Origin: Streptomyces sp. CB02056
GTDB lineage: Bacteria; Actinomycetota; Actinomycetes; Streptomycetales; Streptomycetaceae
NCBI RefSeq assembly: GCF_001905545.1
Contig: NZ_LIPD01000001.1
Coordinates: 310,001-374,000 of the forward strand
Direction of reading: 5' to 3'
DNA: 64,000 nucleotides
The translations under genes and the position numbers were made by a program. Below, in pieces: positions 23,396-33,759 of this stretch. Each line of letters opens with the position of its first letter. The first letter of the stretch is position 1. The notes beneath the pieces were generated by a model, which searched no databases, was not told where the DNA came from, and was given only the letters and a program-made list of their open reading frames with translations.

Positions 23396-23956
23396 ATGTG
23401 CCTGAACCGTAAGGACCTGGGCCTGCTGGCCCTGCGCGGCGCGGTCGGCGGGGTGCTGATCGCGCACGGCACCCAGAAGCTGTTCGGCTGGTTCGGGGGC
23501 GGCGGCCTGGAGGGCACCACCCAGGCCATGGAGCACATGGGCTTCCACCCGGCCCGGGAGAGCGCGCTCGCGGCCGGCCTCGGCGAGGCGGGCGGCGGGG
23601 CGCTGCTGGTGGCCGGGCTGGCCACCCCGGCGGCCGGCGCGGTGGTGGCCGGGACGATGGCGGGCGCGGTGTCGGTGCACGCCCCGGCCGGCTTCTTCGC
23701 GATGTCCGGCGGCTACGAGTACCCGGCCTTCCTCGGCGCGACCGGGCTGGCGATCGGCCTGGCCGGTGCCGGCCGGTACTCGCTGGACCACCTGACCGGC
23801 CACGTCTTCGACCGGCCGTGGGTCGGGCTGGTGGCCTTCGTGGCGAGCGCCGCCGGGGCGTACGGCGCGGTCGCCCGGCGCCGCCACCAGGTGCGGCTGC
23901 GCGAGGAGCGGGCCGCGGTGGAGGCGGACGAGCAGGAGGGTTCGGGGCTCTCGTAG
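23396..23956 (+). CDS. DoxX-family membrane protein
   Basis: 186-residue membrane protein with four helices and a charged C-terminal tail of about 30 residues. DoxX marks are LALRGAVGGVLIAHGTQKLF, GWFGGGGL and AAGLGEAGGGALLVAGL. Members are linked to thiol/oxidative stress or quinone-related redox complexes in actinobacteria. GAGGAT precedes the ATG. Neighbouring genes give no further clue. Confidence 0.85.
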   Translation: MCLNRKDLGLLALRGAVGGVLIAHGTQKLFGWFGGGGLEGTTQAMEHMGFHPARESALAAGLGEAGGGALLVAGLATPAAGAVVAGTMAGAVSVHAPAGFFAMSGGYEYPAFLGATGLAIGLAGAGRYSLDHLTGHVFDRPWVGLVAFVASAAGAYGAVARRRHQVRLREERAAVEADEQEGSGLS

Positions 23957-24093
23957 GGCCCCTCGCGGGGGCGGGTCCCGCAGGCCGGTTCACCCGGAGG
24001 CAGCAGCCCTGCTGGCGGAGGCCCGCCCGCCCTCGGAGGGTGGGCCGGGAGGTGTGCCGGGCAGCCCGGCGCCGACCGGAAACGAGGGACCGC

Positions 24094-24717
24094 ATGGACC
24101 GCCAGCCGCTCACCCGCGCGAGGGCCTGTACCCCGCCGAGGGCCACCGCCCAGGACCTGGACGCACCGCCGCTGCGCCGCCAACGGCGGGCGGTGGCAGG
24201 GGTGTTGGTCGCCGCGGTGGTCGGTGCGGCGGCGCTCGCGGGCTGCTCCTCCGGCCAGAGCGCGAGCAGTGTGGCCTCCGGGGCGGCGGCCGCGGTGGAG
24301 CGGGGTGCGAGCGCCGCGGCCTCGGCCGCCTCGGCGCTGGCCTCGGTGGCCGGCGGGGCGGGTGCGGCGATCGCCTCGGCGGAGGCGCAGGCCTCGGCGG
24401 CGGTGTCGGCGGCCTCCTCGGCCGTCGCCGGGATCAAGGGCGGGCTGGACGCCAAGGGGGACGTCGCGGTCGGGGCGGTGAGCACCGGTTCGGACGGCAA
24501 GCCGCAGGTGTCGCTGACCGTCACCAACCACGGGCAGCAGTCGTACCGGTACGTGATCCAGCTGGACTTCACCGACGAGTCCGGCAAGGTGCTGGACGCG
24601 ACCGCGGTGACCGTCCAGGACGTGGCCGCCGGGCAGAGCGCCCAGGCCACCGGGCACGCCAACCGGGACCTGTCCGGCACGGTCAAGGCCGAGGTGGCCA
24701 ACGCCGTCCGCTATTGA
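24094..24717 (+). CDS. Lipoprotein with FxLYD-like domain
   Basis: 207-residue exported protein. The basic N-terminus is followed by a hydrophobic helix (AVAGVLVAAVVGAAALAG) and a lipobox ending ALAGC-SS, so Cys near residue 51 is probably lipid-modified. A low-complexity Ala/Ser helix region (about 55-110) leads into a C-terminal beta-sandwich (KPQVSLTVTNHGQQSYRY, DFTDESGKVLD) of the FxLYD type. ATG 24094 has GAGGGA upstream. Function unknown; probably outer-face membrane anchored. Confidence 0.72.
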   Translation: MDRQPLTRARACTPPRATAQDLDAPPLRRQRRAVAGVLVAAVVGAAALAGCSSGQSASSVASGAAAAVERGASAAASAASALASVAGGAGAAIASAEAQASAAVSAASSAVAGIKGGLDAKGDVAVGAVSTGSDGKPQVSLTVTNHGQQSYRYVIQLDFTDESGKVLDATAVTVQDVAAGQSAQATGHANRDLSGTVKAEVANAVRY

Positions 24718-25018
24718 GTCTGGACCCGGCCGCCCAGCTCAGCGCGGGTGCGGAACCTTAAGCGGGGCTCAAGGCCCAACAGCACCCCTTGACGGGCGAG
24801 TTGGTCTAGTCCATTTTTATTGCCCAGGTGCAGGGAGCCCCTGAACCGGCGTCGGCGGCCTCGTGCTGCCGGCGCCGGTTCGGCACATCCCGGTAGTCCG
24901 TCATGGTCTGATCCGCTCGATTCCCCACCCATGCCTGTCATGTCCCGGTCGTCCGGCCCCACCCCGGACGCGCGCCCCCGGGACGGCGGGTACCCCCACA
25001 ACCAGGAGTCACGCACCC
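24718..25018. other. Intergenic region upstream of the chitinase gene
   Basis: About 300 bases without a gene. It has a -35-like TTGACG at 24789-24794, the DasR-like site at 24800-24815, an unusual AT patch (CATTTTTATTG), and an untranslated leader of some 190 bases. AGGAG lies 10 bases before the ATG at 25019. Confidence 0.5.
24800..24815. promoter_or_regulatory. DasR-responsive (dre-like) site of the chitinase promoter
   Basis: GTTGGTCTAGTCCATT; the 12-base core TGGTCTAGTCCA differs at one position from the dre core TGGTCTAGACCA recognised by DasR, the N-acetylglucosamine-responsive GntR regulator of streptomycetes. It lies just after a TTGACG -35-like element (24789-24794), where a repressor would block transcription. 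Confidence 0.65.
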
Positions 25019-26842
<1,824 letters not shown>

Positions 26843-26897
26843 GACCCGCACCACCGATTGACCGAGGGGCCTGACGGACCCTCGCGGCACCTGAAGT

Positions 26898-26948
26898 GAC
26901 GAGTCCGGCCCGCCGGGAGGATCATCCTCCCGGCGGGCCGGACTCGTC
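26898..26948. terminator. Long perfect inverted repeat between convergent genes
   Basis: 25-base perfect arms (GACGAGTCCGGCCCGCCGGG then AGGAT, and the complement) around a single base. It can terminate both the chitinase and the MarR genes. Confidence 0.85.
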
Positions 26949-26990
26949 CGCGTTCCCGGCCCCGGGCTCCTTTGTGTTCCCAGTGCCGGG

Positions 26991-27572
26991 CTACGCCTGG
27001 CCGGGGGTGCGGCCGGGGGCGTCCGGCCGGCTCTCCTCGATCCGCCGCAGCATCCGGCCCAGCATCGCGGAGAGCGCGGCGCGGTCCTCGCCCGCGACGT
27101 CCTGGAGCAGCTCCTCCTCGAACACCGCCGCCATCCGCATCGACTCCAGCCACTTGTCCCGGCCGGTCTCGGTCAGCTCGATGATCACCCGCACCCGGTT
27201 GTTCTCGTCCCGCTCCCGGGTGACCAGGCCGTCGGCGACCATCCGGTCGATCCGGTGCGTCATCGCCGCCGGGGTGAGGCCGAGCCGCTTGGCCAGCTCG
27301 CCCGGCCCCAGCTGGTACGGGCTGCCGGCGACCACCAGGGCCTTGAGCACCTCCCACTCGGCGGAGGTGATTCCGAGCACAGTCAGCTGGCGGTCGTACG
27401 CCACGCCCATCCGCCGGGAGACCCGGTTGAGGGTCTGCACGATGGTCTCCACCTGGGGGTCGACCGTGGGGAACTCCCGCTGGTAGAGGGCCACTTGCTC
27501 GGCGATGCCGAACTCCAGGGGGGTGGCCGGGGCGGGCTTGTCAGTGGCCGGCCGCGGCTTGTCCGTAGTCAT
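26991..27572 (-). CDS. MarR-family regulator
   Basis: 193-residue winged-helix regulator with SRRMGVAYDRQLTVLGITSA, ELAKRLGLTPAAMTHRIDRM and the wing VTRERDENNRVRVIIELTE, which contains the conserved D-x-R pattern. The ATG at 27572 has a weak ribosome site. It is divergent from the MFS gene at 27717, a common arrangement in which the repressor controls an exporter and itself. The ligand is unknown. Confidence 0.88.
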   Translation of the reverse strand: MTTDKPRPATDKPAPATPLEFGIAEQVALYQREFPTVDPQVETIVQTLNRVSRRMGVAYDRQLTVLGITSAEWEVLKALVVAGSPYQLGPGELAKRLGLTPAAMTHRIDRMVADGLVTRERDENNRVRVIIELTETGRDKWLESMRMAAVFEEELLQDVAGEDRAALSAMLGRMLRRIEESRPDAPGRTPGQA

Positions 27573-27601
27573 GCGGACCAGTGTCGCACGAGCGTGCACT
27601 C

Positions 27602-27691
27602 CTTAAGCCTTTGACTCCGCACTCTTCCGGTGCTAAGACTTTATCTCGTCAAACTTTAGCTCTGAAATCTTCTGGACTTAAGAGTATCCAG
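27602..27691. promoter_or_regulatory. Candidate MarR operators in the divergent promoter
   Basis: CTTAAG occurs at 27602-27607 and 27677-27682. The second lies inside the inverted repeat CTGGA-N10-TCCAG (27672-27691). The whole stretch is AT-rich compared with its surroundings, as expected of a shared promoter. Confidence 0.45.
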
Positions 27692-27716
27692 TTGAAGCCA
27701 GGAAGGGATGTGCACG

Positions 27717-29018
27717 GTGACCGGCACGGTGAAGCAGCAGAGGCAGCGGCGTGGAGCGGGCGGCCCGCTGCGCCGCGTCCAGATCGGCAACGCACTCAGT
27801 GCGTTCGGCAGCGGGTTCACGATGCCGTACATGTTCGTGTACGTGGACCAGGTGCGCGGGCTGGGGTCGATGGTCGCCTGGATGGTGTTCACCCTCTTCG
27901 CGCTGGCGGCCCTCGCCGTCCTCCCGTTCATCGGCCGCGGCATCGACAAGTACGGCCCCCGCCCGGTGCTGCTGGCCGGTACGGCGCTCGCCGCCACCGG
28001 CGCGTTCGCCTTCGGCCACGCCACCGGCACCCCGGCCCTGCTGGTCTCCGCCTTCCTGTTCGGCGCGGGTGTCACCACCTGCCAGCCGGCGCTCGCCACC
28101 ATGATCGTCCGCTGCTCCACGGCCGCCACCCGCTCGCGTGCCTTCGCGCTCCAGTTCACCCTGGTCAACCTGGGCATGGGCATCGGTGCGCTGGTCGGCG
28201 GGCAGATCGTGAACGTGTCCGACCCGGCCAGCCTCACCCGGCTGTTCACCATCGAGGCGGCGACGTTCCTCGGCCTCGCCCTGGTCACCGGCACCGCCCG
28301 GATATCCAAGGTCCAGCTGACCGCCGTCCACGAGAAGGCCGACGGCCCGACCGGCCTGCGCGCCCTGGTCGCCGACAAGGCGATGCTGCGGCTCTGCCTG
28401 CTCGCGGGGCTGATCTTCTTCACCTGCTACGGCCAGTTCGAGTCCGGTGTCGCGGCCTTCGCGACCTCCACCGTCGGCACCGCGCCCTCCACCCTGGGCT
28501 TCGCGATCGGCGCCAACGCGCTGACCATCGTGGTGCTGCAGATGTTCATGGTGCGGATCACCGCGCGCCGCCGCCGCACCACCGCGATGGCCGCGGCCGG
28601 CGTGGTCTGGCTCGGTGCCTGGGCGATGGCCCTGGTGGCCGGCCTGATCCGGACGGAGACCATGGCCGCCACGGTCGCCATCGTCTCGATCTACGCCCTC
28701 TTCGGCGTCGGCGAGTCGCTGCTCGCGCCCACCATGGGCCCGATCGTCGCGGACCTCGCCCCGGCCCGGCTGCTCGGCACCTACAACGCCGGGTACTCCC
28801 TGGTGAAGCAGATCGCGATCGCGGTCGGCCCCGCCGTCGGCGTGCTGCTGGTCGGCTCCGGCGCCTGGCCGCTCTACCTGGCGGCCATGGCGGGCTCCAC
28901 GGTGCTGATCGTCGTCCTGGCGCTGAGGCTGCGCCCGTACCTCACGCCGGAGCAGGACAACGCGGCCCCGGCCGTGGTCCACGCCGTCCCGGTCCGGGAA
29001 CTGCAGACCGCCGCGTAG
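27717..29018 (+). CDS. MFS transporter
   Basis: 433-residue major facilitator with 12 predicted helices. The loop 2-3 motif is GRGIDKYGPRPVLL. The other blocks (FGSGFTMPYMFVYVDQVRGL, FTLVNLGMGIGALVGG) match efflux-type carriers of actinobacteria. GTG 27717 is chosen because GGAAGGG lies 9 bases upstream; ATG 27708 is in frame but lies directly against that site. Likely regulated by the divergent MarR protein, which suggests export of a small toxic compound. Substrate unknown. Confidence 0.87.
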   Translation: MTGTVKQQRQRRGAGGPLRRVQIGNALSAFGSGFTMPYMFVYVDQVRGLGSMVAWMVFTLFALAALAVLPFIGRGIDKYGPRPVLLAGTALAATGAFAFGHATGTPALLVSAFLFGAGVTTCQPALATMIVRCSTAATRSRAFALQFTLVNLGMGIGALVGGQIVNVSDPASLTRLFTIEAATFLGLALVTGTARISKVQLTAVHEKADGPTGLRALVADKAMLRLCLLAGLIFFTCYGQFESGVAAFATSTVGTAPSTLGFAIGANALTIVVLQMFMVRITARRRRTTAMAAAGVVWLGAWAMALVAGLIRTETMAATVAIVSIYALFGVGESLLAPTMGPIVADLAPARLLGTYNAGYSLVKQIAIAVGPAVGVLLVGSGAWPLYLAAMAGSTVLIVVLALRLRPYLTPEQDNAAPAVVHAVPVRELQTAA

Positions 29019-29044
29019 CGGAACGGCCCGCACGGGTGTTCGTC

Positions 29045-29079
29045 ACGGGCGCCGACCAGGTCACCTGGTCGGCGCCCGT
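29045..29079 (+). terminator. Palindromic terminator after the MFS gene
   Basis: Perfect 17-base arms (ACGGGCGCCGACCAGGT and complement) around one base, 27 bases after the stop. Confidence 0.8.
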
Positions 29080-29206
29080 CGCGCTTGGCTTCGCGGGCAC
29101 CGCCACATAGTGTCAGTGGCTGTTGACCGCCCGGCCCCGGCGGGCGCGGCGCGACCCGGGCGGAGCCAGGCCCCGGGCAGAGCAGACAGGCGAAATCGGC
29201 GAGGCT

Positions 29207-30829
29207 ATGACGCAAGCGGCGCTCACGCACCCACCGGCGGCCCCGACCTCCGCCGCCCCGGCCCCGGCCCCGCGCGGGGGCCTGGTCCGCTGGGCGGCCG
29301 ACCGCTCCGGCTGGCTCGGACCGATCGCCGTCGCGCTCTTCGCCGGCCTGCTGCGGTTCTGGAACCTCGGCCACCCCAACGCCTTCGTCTTCGACGAGAC
29401 GTACTACCCCAAGGACGCCTGGTCGCTGCTCCAGCAGGGCTACGAGGGCACCTGGCCGGACCACGCCAACGCCGACATCCTCTCCGTCCCGCAGTCGATC
29501 CCGCTGGGCTCCGCGCCCGAGTTCGTCGCGCACCCGCCGCTCGGCAAGTGGGTGATGGCGACCGGCGAGCAGCTGTTCGGGCTCAACCCCTTCGGCTGGC
29601 GGTTCATGACCGCCCTGCTCGGCACCCTCGCCGTGCTGATGCTCGCCCGGATCGGCCGCCGCCTCTTCGGCTCCACCCTGGTCGGCTGCACCGCCGCGCT
29701 GCTGATGGCGGTGGACGGCCTCCAGCTGGTGATGAGCCGGGTCGGCCTGCTCGACGGCATCCAGATGTTCTTCGTGCTCGCCTCCTTCGGCAGCCTGCTG
29801 GTCGACCGCGACCACGTCCGCGCCAGGCTCGCCGGGGCGGCCGACGCCGATGCCGTCCGGCTCGGCTGGCGCCCCTGGCGGATCGCCGCCGGGGTGTTCG
29901 TCGGCGCCGCCTGCGCGGTCAAGTGGAACGGCGCCCCGATCCTCGCCGCCTTCGGCATCCTGACCGTCCTGTGGGACCAGTCCGGCCGCCGCGGGGCCGG
30001 CGCCCGCCGCCCCTGGCGCTCCATGCTGCGCCTGGACGCCGTCCCCGCCTTCCTCGCCATGGTCGGCTCCGCCGTGGTGGTGTACGTCGGCGCCTGGAGC
30101 GGCTGGCTGGCCACCGGAGGCGGCGGCGCCAACGGCGGGGGCGGCTACGACCGGCACTGGGCCGACGGGCGCGCCGGGCTCTCCCCGGACAGCGTCCTCG
30201 GCATCCCGCTGCCGCAGGTCCCGATGGGCTGGGTGCCCGCGCCGCTGCGCAGCCTGTGGCACTACCACGCGCAGATGTACGACTTCAACACCGGCCTGAG
30301 CACCCCGCACACCTACCAGTCCAACCCCTTCGCCTGGCTGGTCGACGGGCGCCCGGTCTCGATGTACTGGGAGCAGATCCCGTACGGGCAGCACGGCTGC
30401 ACCTCCTCGGGCGGCTGCGCGGCGCAGATCCTCGGCCTCGGCACGCCGTTCCTGTGGTGGGCGGCCTGCTTCGCGCTGGTCTACCTGCTGTGGCGCTGGT
30501 TCTTCCGGCGGGACTGGCGCTCGGGCGCGGTGCTGTGCGCGGTCGCCGCCGTCTACCTGCCCTGGTTCCGCTACCAGGAGCGGACGATCTTCTCCTTCTA
30601 CATGGTCGTGCTGGTGCCCTTCCTCTGCCTGGCCGTCGCCCAGATGCTCGGGGCGATCCTCGGCCCGGCCGGGTGCAGCCCCGAGCGCCGCCGGATCGGG
30701 GCGATCGGGGCCGGGGCGGTCGTGCTCGCGATCGTCGGCTGCTTCGCCTTCTTCTACCCGCTGTACACGGCGGAGGTGATCCCGATGTCGTCCTGGCAGG
30801 ACCGGATGTGGTTCACCAGCTGGATCTGA
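29207..30829 (+). CDS. Protein O-mannosyltransferase (PMT/GT39 family)
   Basis: 540-residue membrane enzyme that transfers mannose from polyprenyl phosphate mannose to exported proteins during secretion. It has about eleven helices. The first outer loop carries the catalytic DE pair (FVFDETYYPKDAW), followed by AHPPLGKW. AACAVKWNG and the C-terminal YLPWFRYQERTIFSFY with FYPLYTAEVIP are typical of actinobacterial Pmt. GAGG precedes ATG 29207. The stop overlaps the start of the FetB-like gene (TGATG). Glycosylated targets could include the lipoproteins and Thr/Pro-rich proteins seen in this window. Confidence 0.92.
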   Translation: MTQAALTHPPAAPTSAAPAPAPRGGLVRWAADRSGWLGPIAVALFAGLLRFWNLGHPNAFVFDETYYPKDAWSLLQQGYEGTWPDHANADILSVPQSIPLGSAPEFVAHPPLGKWVMATGEQLFGLNPFGWRFMTALLGTLAVLMLARIGRRLFGSTLVGCTAALLMAVDGLQLVMSRVGLLDGIQMFFVLASFGSLLVDRDHVRARLAGAADADAVRLGWRPWRIAAGVFVGAACAVKWNGAPILAAFGILTVLWDQSGRRGAGARRPWRSMLRLDAVPAFLAMVGSAVVVYVGAWSGWLATGGGGANGGGGYDRHWADGRAGLSPDSVLGIPLPQVPMGWVPAPLRSLWHYHAQMYDFNTGLSTPHTYQSNPFAWLVDGRPVSMYWEQIPYGQHGCTSSGGCAAQILGLGTPFLWWAACFALVYLLWRWFFRRDWRSGAVLCAVAAVYLPWFRYQERTIFSFYMVVLVPFLCLAVAQMLGAILGPAGCSPERRRIGAIGAGAVVLAIVGCFAFFYPLYTAEVIPMSSWQDRMWFTSWI

Positions 30830-31611
30830 TGCCGGTGCCGCTGGCGGCGTCGGGCGGCCAGCTGCTGCCGGTCACCCCGGTGCTCGGGGTGGTCACCGCC
30901 GTGCTGCTGCTGGCCGCCGTCGCGGTGGCCGGGCGGGGCCTGCTCGGCCACGGGCACGCCGTCCTGCGGGCCGGGCTGCGCGCGGTGGTGCAGCTGGCGG
31001 CCGTCGCCGCGGTGATCAGCTGGGTGGTCGGTTCGCTCTGGTGGTCGGCGCTGTTTGTGCTGGTGATGTTCTCGGTCGCGGTGCGCACCGCCGGCCGGCG
31101 GATGACCCCGGGCCCGGGCTGGGTCTGGGCGGCCGCCCCGATCGGTGCCGGGGTGCTGCCGGTGCTCGCCCTGCTGCTGGGCGTCGGACTGCTGCCGGCC
31201 GAGGGCCTGTCCGTCATCCCGGTCGCGGGCATCCTGATCGGCGGCGCGCTCAGCGCGACCTCGCTGGCCGGGCGGCGGGCCCTGGACGAGCTGCGGCTGC
31301 GGCGCGGCGAGGTGGAGGCCGCGCTGGCGCTCGGCTTCGAGGAGCGCGACGCCCGGCTGGAGATCTGCCGGACGGCGGCGGCGACCTCGCTCGTCCCGGC
31401 GCTGGACCAGACCCGGACGGTCGGCCTGGTGACCCTGCCCGGGGCGTTCGTCGGGATGCTGCTGGGCGGGTCCTCGCCGGTCCAGGCGGGGGCGGTGCAG
31501 CTGTTCGTGCTGATCGGGTTGCTGGCGGTGGAATCGGTGGCGATCGTGGTGGTGCTGGAACTGGTCGGGCGCGGGCTGGTCGCGGTCGAGCCGGACGGGG
31601 GCGGCCGGTAG
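30829..31611 (+). CDS. FetB-like (UPF0014) ABC transporter permease
   Basis: 260-residue membrane protein with seven or so helices. Conserved blocks of the FetB family are LRAGLRAVVQLAAVAAVI, VAVRTAGRRM, IPVAGILIGGALSATSLAGRRALDELR, VEAALALGF and TVGLVTLPGAFVGMLLGG (split blocks). FetB in E. coli is the permease of an iron exporter with FetA as ATPase; no ATPase gene is adjacent here. It starts within the stop of the mannosyltransferase gene (TGATG), so translation is coupled. The metal role is inference. Confidence 0.85.
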   Translation: MPVPLAASGGQLLPVTPVLGVVTAVLLLAAVAVAGRGLLGHGHAVLRAGLRAVVQLAAVAAVISWVVGSLWWSALFVLVMFSVAVRTAGRRMTPGPGWVWAAAPIGAGVLPVLALLLGVGLLPAEGLSVIPVAGILIGGALSATSLAGRRALDELRLRRGEVEAALALGFEERDARLEICRTAAATSLVPALDQTRTVGLVTLPGAFVGMLLGGSSPVQAGAVQLFVLIGLLAVESVAIVVVLELVGRGLVAVEPDGGGR

Positions 31612-31681
31612 GCGGGGCGGTGCCCGTCGGCCCTCGTCGGTCTTCCGAGAGGGGTCGGTTGACGCCGTCGGGTACGCTTGG

Positions 31682-31826
31682 GGCCGTTGAAGGGGAGTAG
31701 CCCTCCACCGGACCGTCGACATACTGGCCCCCAGGGGCCCGGCGCCCGGGGCACCGCTCGATGAACGGTGCCGGCGAGACCTTCGGCCGCAGTGCTGTGA
31801 CCATGACCAGTGCTGTCGGGCCGAAG
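31682..31826 (+). ncRNA. yybP-ykoY manganese riboswitch
   Basis: The aptamer shows AAGGGGAGTAGC (31690 on), GACATACTGGC, and the closing CGGCGAGACCTTCGG. P1 pairs GGCCG...AAGG (31682-31693) with CCTTCGGCC (31780-31788). The same 3' strand CTTCGGCC (31781-31788) can pair instead with GGCCGAAG (31819-31826), a built-in switch. It lies upstream of a GDT1-type manganese exporter, the classic target. Mn(II) binding would turn the gene on. Confidence 0.85.
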
Positions 31827-31881
31827 CGTCCCCTGACGGAGCCGCGGCGGCCGGGCAGCCTCCGACCGAGGAAAACCCCTG

Positions 31882-32466
31882 ATGAGTCTCACCGTTGCCG
31901 CGTTGACCTTCGGCATCATCTTCCTGGCCGAACTGCCGGACAAGACCGCGCTGGCCAGCCTGGTGCTCGGCACCAAGTACCGCGCGAGCTACGTCTTCGC
32001 GGGCATCGCCGCCGCCTTCGCCCTCCAGGTGGGCCTCGCGCTCGCCGCCGGGCACCTGCTCTCGCTGTTGCCGCACCGCTGGGTGGAGGGCGTCACCGGC
32101 CTGCTGTTCCTGGTCGGCGCGGCGATGCTGCTGTTCCATGGCGGCGAGGACGAGGACGAGCACGCGGCCAAGGAGCCGTCCTCGAACAGCTTCTGGAAGG
32201 TGGCCGGGGCCAGCTTCGTGGTGGTCGCGATCGCCGAGTTCGGCGACCTGACCCAGATCATGACCGCCAACCTGGCCGCCAAGTACGCCGACCCGCTGGC
32301 CGTCGGCCTCGGCTCCTGGCTGGCGCTGTGCGCGGTCGGCGGGATCGCCATCGTGGGCGGCCAGAAGCTGCTCAAGTACGTGCCGATGAAGCTGATCATC
32401 CGGGTGGCGGCGGCGATCATGGTGGTGCTGGCGGGCATCAGCATCTTCGGGGCGATCACCGGCTGA
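31882..32466 (+). CDS. GDT1/TMEM165-type (UPF0016) manganese exporter
   Basis: 194-residue six-helix membrane protein made of two inverted halves. Each half has the family signature E-x-G-D-x-T: AELPDKTALAS in the first helix and AEFGDLTQIMT in the second half. A short acidic loop (GGEDEDEHAAKE) joins them. Bacterial members export Mn(II). The upstream yybP-ykoY riboswitch (31682-31826) supports a manganese role. GAGGAAAA lies shortly before the ATG. Confidence 0.92.
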   Translation: MSLTVAALTFGIIFLAELPDKTALASLVLGTKYRASYVFAGIAAAFALQVGLALAAGHLLSLLPHRWVEGVTGLLFLVGAAMLLFHGGEDEDEHAAKEPSSNSFWKVAGASFVVVAIAEFGDLTQIMTANLAAKYADPLAVGLGSWLALCAVGGIAIVGGQKLLKYVPMKLIIRVAAAIMVVLAGISIFGAITG

Positions 32467-32508
32467 TCCGTCCGTCGTCCGTCGTTCGCCGTCCGCCGCC
32501 TGTCGGCC

Positions 32509-33759
32509 TCAGCAGCTGTTGTGGGCGTCCAGGGCGGCACGGGTGTTGGGGCCGAAGACGCCCCGCTTGTCCCCCTTGACGGCCCACATCCACTGGACGT
32601 AGCCGACGGTGTTCACGGTGGTGTCGTCGTACACCCCGGTCACCGGCACGCTCGCCCAGCAGACGACGACGGCGAGCTTCTGCTGGAGGGCGGTCACGTC
32701 GGGCCCGCTCATCCCGGACTGCAGCACGCGCGGGGTCGGGGCGGTGGTGGGCGTCGGGGTCGGGGAGGGGGCCGGGGGAACGGTCGGCGTGGGGGCCGGG
32801 GCGGGGGGAGCGGCCGGGGCCTCGGTGGTCGGTGCGGCCGTCGGCGGCGGGGTGACCGTCTTCGTCGGGCTCGGCTTGCGGGTGGCGGTGGGCGTCGGGC
32901 TGGGCGCCTCGCTGGTCGGCGCCGCCGTGGTCGGAACGGGCGTCGCCAGGGTGGGCGGGTCCACCGGGGCGGGCGCCAGGGTGCTCGTCGGCAGCGGCTG
33001 CGCCTGCTTGGCCGGCGGTTCGGCGGAGGGCGTCACCGCGTACGCGACGCCGATGGTGAGCGCGACCAGGGCGGCGCCGATCCCGGCGAGCAGCCCCTTG
33101 CGCTGGGCGAGCGGGCGCCGCTCGGCCTGCTCGGCCGCCCGTCTGGCGGCCCGGCCGCCGCCCTCGGGCCCGGGCGTGTCCGGGGCCCGCGCGACGTCCG
33201 GGCCCTGCCCGGCGCCGGGTGCCTGCCCGAAGGCGAAGAGGCCGATCTCGTTCCCGCCCGGCCCGGCGGGCGGGACCGGCGGCAGCACGGTGGTGGCGTA
33301 CGCGTCCCCGTGGCCGCCGGGGTGGGCGCTGGGGTGGGCGCCGGGGTAGCCGTCGGCGGCGGGGCCGAACGGGTCCTGCCCGGGGCCGGCCGGGGCCTGT
33401 CCCGACCCGAAGGGGGCCTGCGCCGACCCGAAGGGGTCCTGTCCCGGGGCGACGGGCGGCAGCACCGTGGTGGCGTACGCGTCCGCGTCCGGTCCGAGCG
33501 GGGGAGCGGCCGGCTGCCCGGGGGCGGGCTGCCCCGGGGGGACCGGCGGCAGCACCGTGGTCGCGAACGGGTCCACCACCGGCGCGTTCGGGTGGCTCTC
33601 GTCGGCCACCTGGTCGGCGGTCTGCGGAACGTACGGGCGGACCAGCGGCGGGCCCTCGACGTGCGGCAGGACGGCGGTCTCGGTGAGGCTCGGGTCCGGG
33701 ACGCAGCCGCACCCGGTGGAGCGTGCGGTGCCGCACGTCGGGCAGTGCTGGTCCGGCAT
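32509..33759 (-). CDS. Peptidoglycan-binding-domain membrane protein
   Basis: 416-residue protein. The N-terminus has a zinc-ribbon-like CPTCGTARSTGCGC. A long Pro/Gly-rich cytoplasmic region follows, with ATTVLPPV repeated three times. There is one membrane helix near residue 230 (GLLAGIGAALVALTIGVAYAV), then a Pro/Thr spacer and a C-terminal PG_binding_1 fold (SGMSGPDVTALQQKLAV, GVFGPNTRAAL). Probably anchored in the membrane with the binding domain in the cell wall. The ATTVLPPV repeats resemble phospho-threonine motifs of kinase substrates, but that is speculative. Confidence 0.8.
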   Translation of the reverse strand: MPDQHCPTCGTARSTGCGCVPDPSLTETAVLPHVEGPPLVRPYVPQTADQVADESHPNAPVVDPFATTVLPPVPPGQPAPGQPAAPPLGPDADAYATTVLPPVAPGQDPFGSAQAPFGSGQAPAGPGQDPFGPAADGYPGAHPSAHPGGHGDAYATTVLPPVPPAGPGGNEIGLFAFGQAPGAGQGPDVARAPDTPGPEGGGRAARRAAEQAERRPLAQRKGLLAGIGAALVALTIGVAYAVTPSAEPPAKQAQPLPTSTLAPAPVDPPTLATPVPTTAAPTSEAPSPTPTATRKPSPTKTVTPPPTAAPTTEAPAAPPAPAPTPTVPPAPSPTPTPTTAPTPRVLQSGMSGPDVTALQQKLAVVVCWASVPVTGVYDDTTVNTVGYVQWMWAVKGDKRGVFGPNTRAALDAHNSC

